Origin: an uncultured Prevotellaceae bacterium
GTDB taxonomy: Bacteria > Bacteroidota > Bacteroidia > Bacteroidales > Bacteroidaceae
Reading direction: 5' to 3'
Assembly (NCBI GenBank): GCA_902764705.1
Contig: CACWWZ010000033.1
Location: 1-46,333 of the forward strand
Length of the DNA: 46,333 bases
Positions 7,129 to 14,854 of the stretch are shown here, in pieces. The translations under genes were made by a program, and so were the position numbers. The notes beneath the pieces are model-generated. The model was not told the origin of the DNA. It made no database searches and was given only the letters and a program-made list of their open reading frames with translations. The number at the start of each line of letters is the position of its first letter. Position 1 is the stretch's first letter.

Positions 7129-8871
7129 TTAGAGGTTCAAGCTCTTCTTCAGGGCATCAATCTTCTTCTCAGCATCCTTCAGGCAGCGCTCGTAGTCGCC
7201 GGCTTCCTTGTAAGAAGGATCCTTCACCTCAGTATAGAACTTAATCTTCGGCTCAGTTCCGGAAGGACGTACGCTAACCTTGGTACCATCCTCGCAGAAC
7301 CACTGCAGCACGTTAGACTTAGCAGGCATGTCGAGCTTCTCGACGGTGCCGTCGGCCTTCTTAGCCTCGAGCGACTGGAAGTCCTTCTGCAGGATAATCT
7401 TCGAGCCGCCCAGATCCTTCGGAGGATTAGCGCGGAAGTCGGTCATCATCTGCTTGATCTCGTCGGCGCCACTCTTTCCTGGACGTACCACATTGATGGT
7501 TACCTCCTTCGAGAAACCGTACTCCTTATAGATATTGAGCAGCAGGTCGTAGAGCGTCATGCCGTTGTCGCGAGCCCAGGCAGCAATCTCACAAATCAGA
7601 CAGATAGCTGCGGGGGAGTCCTTATCGCGAACTGCATCGTATGGCAGGAAACCGAACGACTCCTCACCACCGCCGATATACTTCTTCTTGCCCTCGTTGA
7701 CGCGAATCTCGTTGGCAATCCACTTGAAGCCGGTGTAGCAGTCCTTATACTCAACCTGATTCTTCTTGGCAATCTCAGCAATGACCTCGGTGGTCACAAT
7801 GGTCTTTACGAGGAACTCGTTGCCCTTCAACTGGCCGAGCTTCTTCTTGTTGGCGATGATGTACCAAGAGAACATCATACAGGTCTGGTTACCGTTCAGA
7901 ATCTCCCACTCGCCCTTGCTGTTGCGGCAGACAATAGCCAGACGGTCAGCATCGGGGTCAGAAGCAATGACGAGGTCGGCATTGAGCTTCGTACCGAGCT
8001 TCATACCCAGTGTCATAGCCTCGGCATTCTCTGGGTTTGGAGAAACAACGGTTGGGAAGTTACCGTCGATAATCATCTGCTCGGGAACGACGTGAATGTT
8101 CTGGAAGCCCCAAGAGCGCAGAGCCATCGGGATGATGACGCGGCCTGCACCGTGCATGGGTGAATAAACAATGTTGAGGTCCTTCTGGCGCAGGATGACA
8201 TCCTGGTCGACCATAGCCTCCTTGACAGCCTGGATGTAGTCCCAGTCTTCCTCACCACCGATGGGGATAATGAGGTCTTTGTCAGCCTGCCACTTCACAT
8301 CGCTAATCTTCACCTTGTTCACTTCCTCGATGATACCTACATCGTGCGGCGTCAACACCTGAGCACCGTCGTCCCAGTAAGCCTTGTAGCCGTTGTACTC
8401 GCGGGGGTTGTGAGAAGCGGTGACATTGACACCGGCCTGACACTTGAGGTGACGGATGGCAAACGAGATTTCAGGAGTAGGACGAAGGCTTTCAAACAAA
8501 TACACCTTGATGCCGTTGGCTGAGAAGATATCGGCAACAGTCTCAGCGAACATACGACCGTTATTACGGCAGTCATGACCTACAACCACAGCAGGCTGGA
8601 TGTTGGGGAATGCCTTGTTGATGTAATTGGCAAAGCCCTGAGTAGCCATACCTACGATGTACTTATTCATACGGTTGGTACCAGCGCCCATGATGCCACG
8701 CAGGCCACCTGTACCGAATTCCAAGTCGCGATAGAATGCATCGATGAGATCGGTCTTGTCGGCATTGTCCAACATAGCCTGTACTTCCTTACGTGTCTCC
8801 TCGTCAAAGGCTGGAGAAAGCCATTCCTTCGCACGTGCTTCGCACTGAGCAATGAGTTCGTTATTTTCCAT
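7129..8871 (-). CDS. Phosphoglucomutase/phosphomannomutase (alpha-D-phosphohexomutase)
   Basis: The 580-residue enzyme interconverts glucose 1- and 6-phosphate (possibly mannose phosphates or ribose phosphates as well), linking glycolysis to polysaccharide and nucleotide-sugar synthesis in the cytoplasm. All four phosphohexomutase loops are present: GTGGLRG at 53-59, the phosphoserine loop TASHNP at 151-156 (S153), the Mg2+ loop DPDADR near residue 310, the sugar-binding GGGEESFG near 400 and the phosphate-binding RPSGTEPKIKFY near the C-terminus. Length matches the PgcA/PGM2-like group. It is a single gene with its own promoter. Exact substrate preference cannot be read from sequence. Confidence 0.92.
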   Translation of the reverse strand: MENNELIAQCEARAKEWLSPAFDEETRKEVQAMLDNADKTDLIDAFYRDLEFGTGGLRGIMGAGTNRMNKYIVGMATQGFANYINKAFPNIQPAVVVGHDCRNNGRMFAETVADIFSANGIKVYLFESLRPTPEISFAIRHLKCQAGVNVTASHNPREYNGYKAYWDDGAQVLTPHDVGIIEEVNKVKISDVKWQADKDLIIPIGGEEDWDYIQAVKEAMVDQDVILRQKDLNIVYSPMHGAGRVIIPMALRSWGFQNIHVVPEQMIIDGNFPTVVSPNPENAEAMTLGMKLGTKLNADLVIASDPDADRLAIVCRNSKGEWEILNGNQTCMMFSWYIIANKKKLGQLKGNEFLVKTIVTTEVIAEIAKKNQVEYKDCYTGFKWIANEIRVNEGKKKYIGGGEESFGFLPYDAVRDKDSPAAICLICEIAAWARDNGMTLYDLLLNIYKEYGFSKEVTINVVRPGKSGADEIKQMMTDFRANPPKDLGGSKIILQKDFQSLEAKKADGTVEKLDMPAKSNVLQWFCEDGTKVSVRPSGTEPKIKFYTEVKDPSYKEAGDYERCLKDAEKKIDALKKSLNL

Positions 8872-8912
8872 AATAGTTGTAATTAAAGTTTTAGACTTGT
8901 TTGTAGTAAATG

Positions 8913-8920
8913 CAAAGATA
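8913..8920 (-). promoter_or_regulatory. -7 promoter element for phosphoglucomutase
   Basis: The minus strand reads TATCTTTG (TAnnTTTG), about 42 bp upstream of the start codon. Confidence 0.6.
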
Positions 8921-8969
8921 CTGATTTATTTTCAAAATCAGTATCTCTACGTGTTTTTTTTTACTTTTT

Positions 8970-10181
8970 TTAATTATTGAGTTTTCTCAGCACTCTGTCA
9001 ATTTCATCGAACTGTTTACCCATGTTCAGATTCAGATAGACTCGATAAAGTGCCGGTGCCCAACGTTTCGGCTCGTTAGGGGCCAGTTTCCGATAGGCCT
9101 CCATATAAGGCCGTGCTGCTCGGTAGAGTTGAATAAGCTGTACGCGATTCTTGCGAGGCTCGTTCTCGTTCTCGAGGGCGAGGGCACGGTTCAGGTATGT
9201 TGTAGCCACGTTGAAATAGGCTTCAGGCATGGTGTCGTTGACGGCAATAAGCTGTTCGCTAGTCTGGAGACAGTCGTCGTAGTAGCCGGCATTCAGTTGG
9301 GCTACCGACTGAGCAAGCAGGAACAACTGGTTGCGGGGATTGATCTTCAGTCCTTGAGCCGTCAGTTCGAGCACATTGTCATACTTTCCCTGCGACGTAT
9401 AATAATCTGCGAGACGGGGAAAGAAATATGGATGCTCAGGATAGTCTTTGAAGCCTTGTCGCAATATGGCAACCATTGCGGAATCGTTTTGTTGCTGACG
9501 ATAGGCCTCACAGACATACTGCAGCGTAAATTCGCGCTTGACAGAATCGCGTAACGCCAGCTCGTGGAAACGCAGCGTTGTATCGGGATTCTGCAGCTTG
9601 TAGCCACAGAAAGTAGCCCAGTAGGCTGCCTGTACCATCATTGAGTCGCGTTTCAGGTAGTCGTATCCTGTAAACAGAGGCTGACGATCAGCTTCCAGAT
9701 ATGTTTCAAAGTAGCTATATGCATCATCATACTGTGCTTTTCGGACTTGAAACGTACCGCCATAATAGAGATTACGGCGCAGGAAATTCAACTGGCTGGC
9801 ATGTTCCTCGCGGTATTCAGGGCGCACGCGGCCCTTCTTGTCGGGGCGGGAGTCGAGAGTGTCAAGCGTCTCGGCAATCTTGTAGAGTTTGCGAATGAGG
9901 CTGAAGAATTGCAACGTGTCATAACGCTGATTCAGATAGAGCTTCTCGTTGGCAGACTCGTACTGCAAGAGCACAGTTTCGTACCATGTGGCATAGATGC
10001 GGGGATTATGCCTGTTAGCAGAATCTTTGGTCAACAAGTCTGACATCAACTTCTCAGCCGACGACAAGTCCTTGTCTTTTCCGCTTTTGATATATGTCCG
10101 CGCCTGACTGATTTCTTTCCGTTGTGCCTCGCACAGCAGCACTAACAGCAGACAGCAGCATACCGTAATTATCCTTCGCAT
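8970..10181 (-). CDS. Exported tetratricopeptide-repeat protein
   Basis: A 403-residue protein with a signal peptide (MRRIITVCCCLLLVLLCEAQ, cleavage probably after CEAQ). The mature part is almost all helical and contains degenerate TPR motifs, clearest between residues 215 and 310 (for example DYYTSQGKYDNVLELTAQGL and AQLNAGYYDDCLQTSEQLI). TPR proteins are scaffolds for other proteins; in Bacteroidota, periplasmic ones are common and mostly unstudied. It follows the DUF4293 gene on the same strand after 71 bp that contain a strong hairpin, so it may be cotranscribed with bamD-rpoZ at a reduced level. The specific role is unknown. Confidence 0.8.
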   Translation of the reverse strand: MRRIITVCCCLLLVLLCEAQRKEISQARTYIKSGKDKDLSSAEKLMSDLLTKDSANRHNPRIYATWYETVLLQYESANEKLYLNQRYDTLQFFSLIRKLYKIAETLDTLDSRPDKKGRVRPEYREEHASQLNFLRRNLYYGGTFQVRKAQYDDAYSYFETYLEADRQPLFTGYDYLKRDSMMVQAAYWATFCGYKLQNPDTTLRFHELALRDSVKREFTLQYVCEAYRQQQNDSAMVAILRQGFKDYPEHPYFFPRLADYYTSQGKYDNVLELTAQGLKINPRNQLFLLAQSVAQLNAGYYDDCLQTSEQLIAVNDTMPEAYFNVATTYLNRALALENENEPRKNRVQLIQLYRAARPYMEAYRKLAPNEPKRWAPALYRVYLNLNMGKQFDEIDRVLRKLNN

Positions 10182-10210
10182 CTTTTATACATTATATTAT
10201 TATATAGTGA

Positions 10211-10239
10211 GGAGTGTGGAACCCCTCACTCCACACTCC
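10211..10239 (-). terminator. Hairpin between the DUF4293 and TPR genes
   Basis: A perfect 10-bp stem (GGAGTGTGGA at 10,211-10,220, TCCACACTCC at 10,230-10,239) with a 9-nt loop. It has no clear T-run on the minus strand, so it may weaken rather than end transcription, or stabilise the upstream mRNA. Confidence 0.5.
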
Positions 10240-10252
10240 TTCACTACAAAAA

Positions 10253-10603
10253 TCAACGGATTCTATCGGCAGCACGTACCAGTTTCTCGTCGGCAAGAAT
10301 GGCCTTACGCGCCATGAAACAGAGTATGGCCGATATCAAGGGCAATGCCGCCGTCAGCGGCAACTGCTCGGGAAGCGTTCCCTGTTGGATAAGAACTGCT
10401 AACACCACATACCACGCAAGACAAGCCAGTATGGGGATAAAACAGAGTTTGGCCTGCACCTTACGGCGCTTATAGAGAAAGATGGTATACAGACTCACAG
10501 CCGATGCCAGCATCTGCAGGACAAAGAGCTGCCAAGTCATATAGAATACCATCCCCAAAATGACCGCCACCAACAGGAATAGCGTTTGTTTGCGCTGAAT
10601 CAT
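10253..10603 (-). CDS. DUF4293 family membrane protein
   Basis: The product is 116 residues when started at the ATG at 10,603 (MIQRKQTLFLLVA), which matches the usual family start and lies 2 nt after the rpoZ stop codon. The frame is open further upstream, but that part overlaps rpoZ. Four hydrophobic segments span most of the protein, with a short basic loop (YKRRKVQAK) in the middle. DUF4293 is found only in Bacteroidota, and its place after bamD and rpoZ is typical, which supports the call. The function is not known. Confidence 0.85.
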   Translation of the reverse strand: MIQRKQTLFLLVAVILGMVFYMTWQLFVLQMLASAVSLYTIFLYKRRKVQAKLCFIPILACLAWYVVLAVLIQQGTLPEQLPLTAALPLISAILCFMARKAILADEKLVRAADRIR

Positions 10604-10605
10604 GA

Positions 10606-10944
10606 TTAGCGGTCTTCTGATGAATTCTCGCGGGTCGGATCGCGCCAATAAACCTTATCCTCTACAAACTCCTGAGTGGCAAGCAATGATGGCTTGGGGA
10701 GCTTCTCGTAGTAACGTGAGATTTCAATCTGCTCACGATTCTCAAAGACCTCCTCGAGGGAATCATTATAAGATGCAAATTCAGCCAGTTTCTTGCTGAG
10801 GTCATCCTTAATCTGTGCACTAATCTGGTTGGCACGCTTGGCAATAATAGCTACACTCTCGTAGATGTTTCCGGTATCCTCACAGAGGTCCATAATGTTG
10901 CGGGTCACGGTATTAACCGGTGCTTTTGATTTCTTGTAATCCAT
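10606..10944 (-). CDS. rpoZ: RNA polymerase omega subunit, Bacteroidota type
   Basis: A 112-residue protein related to RpoZ/Rpb6. It helps assemble and stabilise RNA polymerase by clamping the beta-prime subunit. The conserved helical core is at residues 10-70 (NTVTRNIMDLCEDTGNIYES and AIIAKRANQIS, where R and the small residues contact beta-prime). The C-terminal half (EQIEISRYYEKLPKPSLLAT and on) is the extension seen in Bacteroidota. It sits between bamD and the DUF4293 gene in the same order as in other members of the phylum, with gaps of 49 and 2 nt. Confidence 0.88.
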   Translation of the reverse strand: MDYKKSKAPVNTVTRNIMDLCEDTGNIYESVAIIAKRANQISAQIKDDLSKKLAEFASYNDSLEEVFENREQIEISRYYEKLPKPSLLATQEFVEDKVYWRDPTRENSSEDR

Positions 10945-10993
10945 CTTGTTTATTATTATTTGACTATTTACGATATAATTTTATATAACAGGC

Positions 10994-11821
10994 TTAGTCG
11001 CCAGTAACTTTCTTACATTTGGTGATAAACTTTTCAGCAGTCTTACATTCTTCCGACTCAGGGAATTCGTTGAGGAATCCATAGCATTCGTCCTCAGCAT
11101 CACGGTAACGGTCCAGGCGTTTCTCCTCAGAACTGTTCTGAGCCAACTCATACTTACTCTTCATGATGAGTATAGAGAATTTTTCGCGCAGCGACGTGTA
11201 TGGATATTGCTTCAGTGCATTTTGAGCAGTGATGATACACGATTCGTAGTTAGACTCCGTATTGGAATTGATATTACCAAAGTAGCCGCCCAGATTGTAA
11301 TACAACTCAGCAGAAAGGTATTCCTTCATGACCAGGTTGTCCTGTAGGATAAAGAGCTTTTTCTGGGCCTCTTCACGCAGGGAAGAGTCTGGGAAATAAT
11401 CCAGGAAATTCTGGTAGGCATTGATGGCACCGATAGTGGAAGACTGGTCAAGGCGTGGGTCAGGCATGCTCTGGAAAAGCGACTGCCCGACATAGAAGGA
11501 TGCCTGCTCGGCGAAATCACCCTTCGGATAACTCTGGAAATATTTCTTGAAAGTGGCACTAGCCGACTCGTAGTCACCGTTGCAGTATTCAGCCATTGCC
11601 AGCATGTAAAGACTTTCCTGAGCATTCTCCCTACCCTTCTGTGCAGTCACCAACTCGGAAAGCAAAGTTATTGCATGATCGAATTTACCCTGTGCAAAAG
11701 ACTGCTTGGCAAATTCATATTTATAAGTCTTGTCGGTAGACTTTTCAACGGTATGGAACTCAGTGGTACAACTCGCAAAAAGAGCGGCTAAACTGAGTGC
11801 TATGATGGTGTTTTTATTCAT
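10994..11821 (-). CDS. bamD: Outer membrane protein assembly factor BamD
   Basis: This 275-residue lipoprotein (signal MNKNTIIALSLAALFASC, lipid cysteine C18) is made of TPR-like helical repeats, for example FAKQSFAQGKFDHAITLLSE and YNLGGYFGNINSNTESNYES, and contains the BamD-typical stretch FLDYFPDSSLREEAQ. BamD is the essential lipoprotein partner of BamA in the complex that folds beta-barrel proteins into the outer membrane. The gene leads the bamD-rpoZ-DUF4293 operon and faces uvrB from its own promoter. Length and order fit Bacteroidota orthologues. Confidence 0.9.
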   Translation of the reverse strand: MNKNTIIALSLAALFASCTTEFHTVEKSTDKTYKYEFAKQSFAQGKFDHAITLLSELVTAQKGRENAQESLYMLAMAEYCNGDYESASATFKKYFQSYPKGDFAEQASFYVGQSLFQSMPDPRLDQSSTIGAINAYQNFLDYFPDSSLREEAQKKLFILQDNLVMKEYLSAELYYNLGGYFGNINSNTESNYESCIITAQNALKQYPYTSLREKFSILIMKSKYELAQNSSEEKRLDRYRDAEDECYGFLNEFPESEECKTAEKFITKCKKVTGD

Positions 11822-11840
11822 CTTTATCGATTTTGACGTG

Positions 11841-11848
11841 CAAAATTA
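11841..11848 (-). promoter_or_regulatory. -7 promoter element for bamD
   Basis: The minus strand reads TAATTTTG (TAnnTTTG), 20 bp upstream of the bamD start codon. Confidence 0.6.
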
Positions 11849-11922
11849 CGCATTTTCCCTTGAAAACCAAAGGTTTTTTGATAAAAATTAGGGATTTAGA
11901 GTGCTAATTAGGAAATATTTCG

Positions 11923-11930
11923 TAATTTTG
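11923..11930 (+). promoter_or_regulatory. -7 promoter element for uvrB
   Basis: TAATTTTG lies only 7 bp before the uvrB ATG at 11,938. Transcription would begin within a few bases of the start codon, so the uvrB message is probably leaderless or nearly so. Confidence 0.65.
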
Positions 11931-11937
11931 CATCAAT

Positions 11938-13959
11938 ATGGACTTCCATTTAACATCCAAATACAAACCAACAGGCGATCAGCCCGAAGCCATCCGTCAA
12001 TTGACGGACGGTCTGGAACGTGGTGATCATGCTCAAGTACTGCTGGGAGTCACCGGGTCGGGTAAAACCTTCACGGTGGCTAATGTCGTTGCCAACGTCA
12101 ACAAACCTACATTAATTCTAAGCCACAACAAAACGCTAGCCGCCCAGTTGTATGAAGAAATGAAGGGATTTTTTCCCGAGAATGCCGTTGAGTATTATGT
12201 CAGTTATTATGACTACTATCAGCCAGAGGCATATTTGCCCACTACCGACACCTATATAGAAAAGGACCTGGCCATCAACGAAGAAATTGACAGACTTCGT
12301 CTACGTGCCGTAAGTAGTTTAATGTCTGGAAGAAAGGACGTGATAGTTGTATCTTCTGTTTCATGTATTTACGGTATGGGAAGTCCTATTTCATTGAATG
12401 AGAATATCATTGAGATTCATTGCGGACAGATTATCGACCGGAACGCTTTGTTGAGAAAATTGGTTGGTGCTCTCTACGTTCGCAACGACATAGAATTAAA
12501 GCGTGGTAACTTCCGTGTAAAGGGTGACACCATCGATATTGCCATAGCCTACAGCGAGGTCATACTACGTGTGTCGTTCTGGGACGACGAGATCGATCGT
12601 ATTGAAGAGCTGGATGCATACACTATGCAGCGTATGGCCGTTTTTGAAGAGTACAAACTCTACCCAGCCAACCTGTTTATGACCACAGAGGAACAGACGA
12701 ATATCGCTATCCGTCACATTCAAGACGACTTGGTGAAACAGATAGCCTTCTTTGAAGAGTTGGGTGACGACGTCAAGGCTCAGCGCATCAAGGAACGTGT
12801 AGAGTACGACATGGAAATGATCAAGGAGTTGGGCCACTGCTCAGGCATCGAGAACTATTCGCGCTATTTTGACGGCAGAGAGGCTGGCGAACGTCCTTAC
12901 TGCCTGCTGGACTTCTTTCCTGAAGACTACCTGATGGTGATTGACGAGAGCCACGTCAGCGTGCCTCAGATTGGTGCCATGTATGGTGGCGATCGTGCCC
13001 GTAAGACGAACCTTGTGGAATATGGTTTCCGTCTGCCTGCTGCCTTCGATAACCGTCCGCTGACTTTCGATGAGTTCAAACAGATGACCCATCAGGTGAT
13101 TTACGTTTCGGCAACACCTGCCGATTACGAGCTCAACGAGGCTGAAGGTGTTGTCGTAGAACAGCTGATTCGTCCCACAGGACTACTGGATCCAGAAATC
13201 GAAGTCCGTCCCACAGAAAACCAGATAGACGATCTGATGGAAGAGATACGGCTAAGAATCGAACGCAAGGAGCGTGTACTTGTTACTACACTTACCAAAC
13301 GTATGGCTGAGGAACTGTCAGAATATCTGTTGAATCACGGTATCCAGACTGCCTACATACACAGCGAAGTGACTACATTGGAACGCGTAAAGATTCTGGA
13401 GAACCTACGCAACGGCACCTTCGATGTACTGGTTGGCGTTAATCTGCTTCGCGAAGGACTTGATCTTCCGGAAGTATCGCTGGTGGCTATTATTGATGCT
13501 GACAAGGAGGGCTTTCTGCGTAGTCACCGCAGTTTGACGCAGACCGCTGGACGTGCTGCGCGCAACGTGAACGGTAAAGTCATTATGTATGCAGATACCA
13601 TCACGGCCTCCATGCAGCTTACCATTGACGAAACAGCACGCCGACGTACCAAACAGTTAAAGTACAACGCTGACCACGGCATCACGCCCACACAAATCAA
13701 GAAAGCCCTGAATATTTCACTGACAACAGGAGATAGCAGTGATGCCAAAGAGTTGCAACGCACGATGGGCACCAGTCAACCAGCAGCAGCATTTGCTGCT
13801 GACCCGATTATCGAGCGCATGACTCGTCCGCAGTTAGAAAAAAGTATTGCCGAGACCAAGCGGTTGATGAAGGATGCTGCCAAGCGATTAGATTTTCTGC
13901 AGGCGGCCCAGTATCGCGACGAAATTATCCGACTTGAGAAGGAGTTGGAACTTAAATAA
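11938..13959 (+). CDS. uvrB: Excinuclease ABC subunit B
   Basis: The 673-residue UvrB protein is the damage-verifying helicase of nucleotide excision repair: it receives damaged DNA from UvrA and recruits UvrC. Walker A is GVTGSGKT at 37-44; the DNA-clamping beta-hairpin is at about 92-115 (YYDYYQPEAYLPTTDTYIEK). Also visible are the DESH helicase box (VIDESHVSVPQ), motif VI (QTAGRAARN) and the C-terminal UVR domain that binds UvrC (AAKRLDFLQAAQYRDEI). Length is standard. It is monocistronic with a near-leaderless promoter, facing bamD. Confidence 0.97.
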   Translation: MDFHLTSKYKPTGDQPEAIRQLTDGLERGDHAQVLLGVTGSGKTFTVANVVANVNKPTLILSHNKTLAAQLYEEMKGFFPENAVEYYVSYYDYYQPEAYLPTTDTYIEKDLAINEEIDRLRLRAVSSLMSGRKDVIVVSSVSCIYGMGSPISLNENIIEIHCGQIIDRNALLRKLVGALYVRNDIELKRGNFRVKGDTIDIAIAYSEVILRVSFWDDEIDRIEELDAYTMQRMAVFEEYKLYPANLFMTTEEQTNIAIRHIQDDLVKQIAFFEELGDDVKAQRIKERVEYDMEMIKELGHCSGIENYSRYFDGREAGERPYCLLDFFPEDYLMVIDESHVSVPQIGAMYGGDRARKTNLVEYGFRLPAAFDNRPLTFDEFKQMTHQVIYVSATPADYELNEAEGVVVEQLIRPTGLLDPEIEVRPTENQIDDLMEEIRLRIERKERVLVTTLTKRMAEELSEYLLNHGIQTAYIHSEVTTLERVKILENLRNGTFDVLVGVNLLREGLDLPEVSLVAIIDADKEGFLRSHRSLTQTAGRAARNVNGKVIMYADTITASMQLTIDETARRRTKQLKYNADHGITPTQIKKALNISLTTGDSSDAKELQRTMGTSQPAAAFAADPIIERMTRPQLEKSIAETKRLMKDAAKRLDFLQAAQYRDEIIRLEKELELK

Positions 13960-14024
13960 ATTTAAAATAGACGCTGAAAGATTAAAAACGGCATTCATTC
14001 TGCCCTTTTGATAAAAAAAAATCG

Positions 14025-14032
14025 TACTTTTG
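14025..14032 (+). promoter_or_regulatory. -7 promoter element for the DUF4468-porin cluster
   Basis: TACTTTTG matches TAnnTTTG, 31 bp before the ATG at 14,064. It probably drives the tightly packed genes from 14,064 to 18,747. Confidence 0.6.
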
Positions 14033-14063
14033 CACGAAAATTAAAAAAAAACGAAGAAAAACG

Positions 14064-14690
14064 ATGAAAAAATTCTGGATGATTCTACTTGCCATATTGC
14101 CGATAGGCTTGTGGGCACAAGACAATACCTGGGAACTGCCCGAAGAAGAGCAGCAACAGGAAGAGACAACCCTCGAAGCTAAAGTCAATCCCAACGCAAA
14201 ATACCTGCGTGGCGCTGTACCTGAAGTCGACGGCAAGGTGGTGTTCAGCAAGACCATCGAGGCTCCAGGCAAAAGTGCAGCTCAGATTTACACCATTCTG
14301 CACAACTATATGGTGAAAATGACTAAAGCTTCGAACCAGATTAACAGTCATCTGATAGTAGAAGATTCTGTGAAGCAAGAGCTGGGGGCCAGTTTCGAAG
14401 AATGGCTGGTGTTCAAGAAGACAGCTATTCAGTTGGACCAGACCCGTCTGTATTTCGTATTAGAAGTCCAGTGTGAGAATGGCAAAGCAAACGTTTCGAT
14501 GAACCGTATACACTACCTCTATGACGAAAATCGCAAGCCAGAGCGCTACAAAGCTGAGGGTTGGATTACAGACGACGATGCAGTGAACAAGAAAAACACC
14601 AAGCTTTACCCGGGTTCTGGTAAGTTCCGTCGTAAGACCATCGACCGCAAGGACTTTATCTTCGACAAATTTGAATCGTTACTGAAATGA
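14064..14690 (+). CDS. DUF4468 domain protein, exported
   Basis: A 208-residue protein with a signal peptide (MKKFWMILLAILPIGLWAQ) and an acidic linker (EEEQQQEETT). The remainder fits DUF4468, a Bacteroidota domain that begins near VVFSKTIEAPGKSAAQIYTI and resembles the helix-grip fold. The end has the conserved FRRKTIDRKDFIFDKFE. The function is unknown; many members are periplasmic. Its stop codon overlaps the start of the next small gene (ATGA), and that one overlaps the porin gene, so these three probably act at the cell envelope together. Confidence 0.8.
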   Translation: MKKFWMILLAILPIGLWAQDNTWELPEEEQQQEETTLEAKVNPNAKYLRGAVPEVDGKVVFSKTIEAPGKSAAQIYTILHNYMVKMTKASNQINSHLIVEDSVKQELGASFEEWLVFKKTAIQLDQTRLYFVLEVQCENGKANVSMNRIHYLYDENRKPERYKAEGWITDDDAVNKKNTKLYPGSGKFRRKTIDRKDFIFDKFESLLK

Positions 14691-14854
14691 GTCTGAAGAC
14701 ACTTCGTAATTACTTGAATATCATCTTTATGCTTGTGGCTGTTATAGGAGTATGCTACTACCTGTTCGGTCATAAGGAAACGGGTACTTACATTATTCTT
14801 GCCTCCATGATTATCAAGTTTATCGAACTCGGGTTGAGAATGCTGAAGCTATGA
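14687..14854 (+). CDS. Small membrane protein, 55 aa
   Basis: This short gene fills the space between the DUF4468 and porin genes with a 4-nt overlap at each side (ATGA at 14,687 and 14,851), strong evidence that it is real. The product begins MSLKTLRNYLNIIFMLVAVI and has two hydrophobic segments separated by a short polar turn (FGHKETG), ending in a basic tail LRMLKL. It looks like a two-helix inner-membrane protein. I do not recognise the family. Confidence 0.7.
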   Translation: MSLKTLRNYLNIIFMLVAVIGVCYYLFGHKETGTYIILASMIIKFIELGLRMLKL

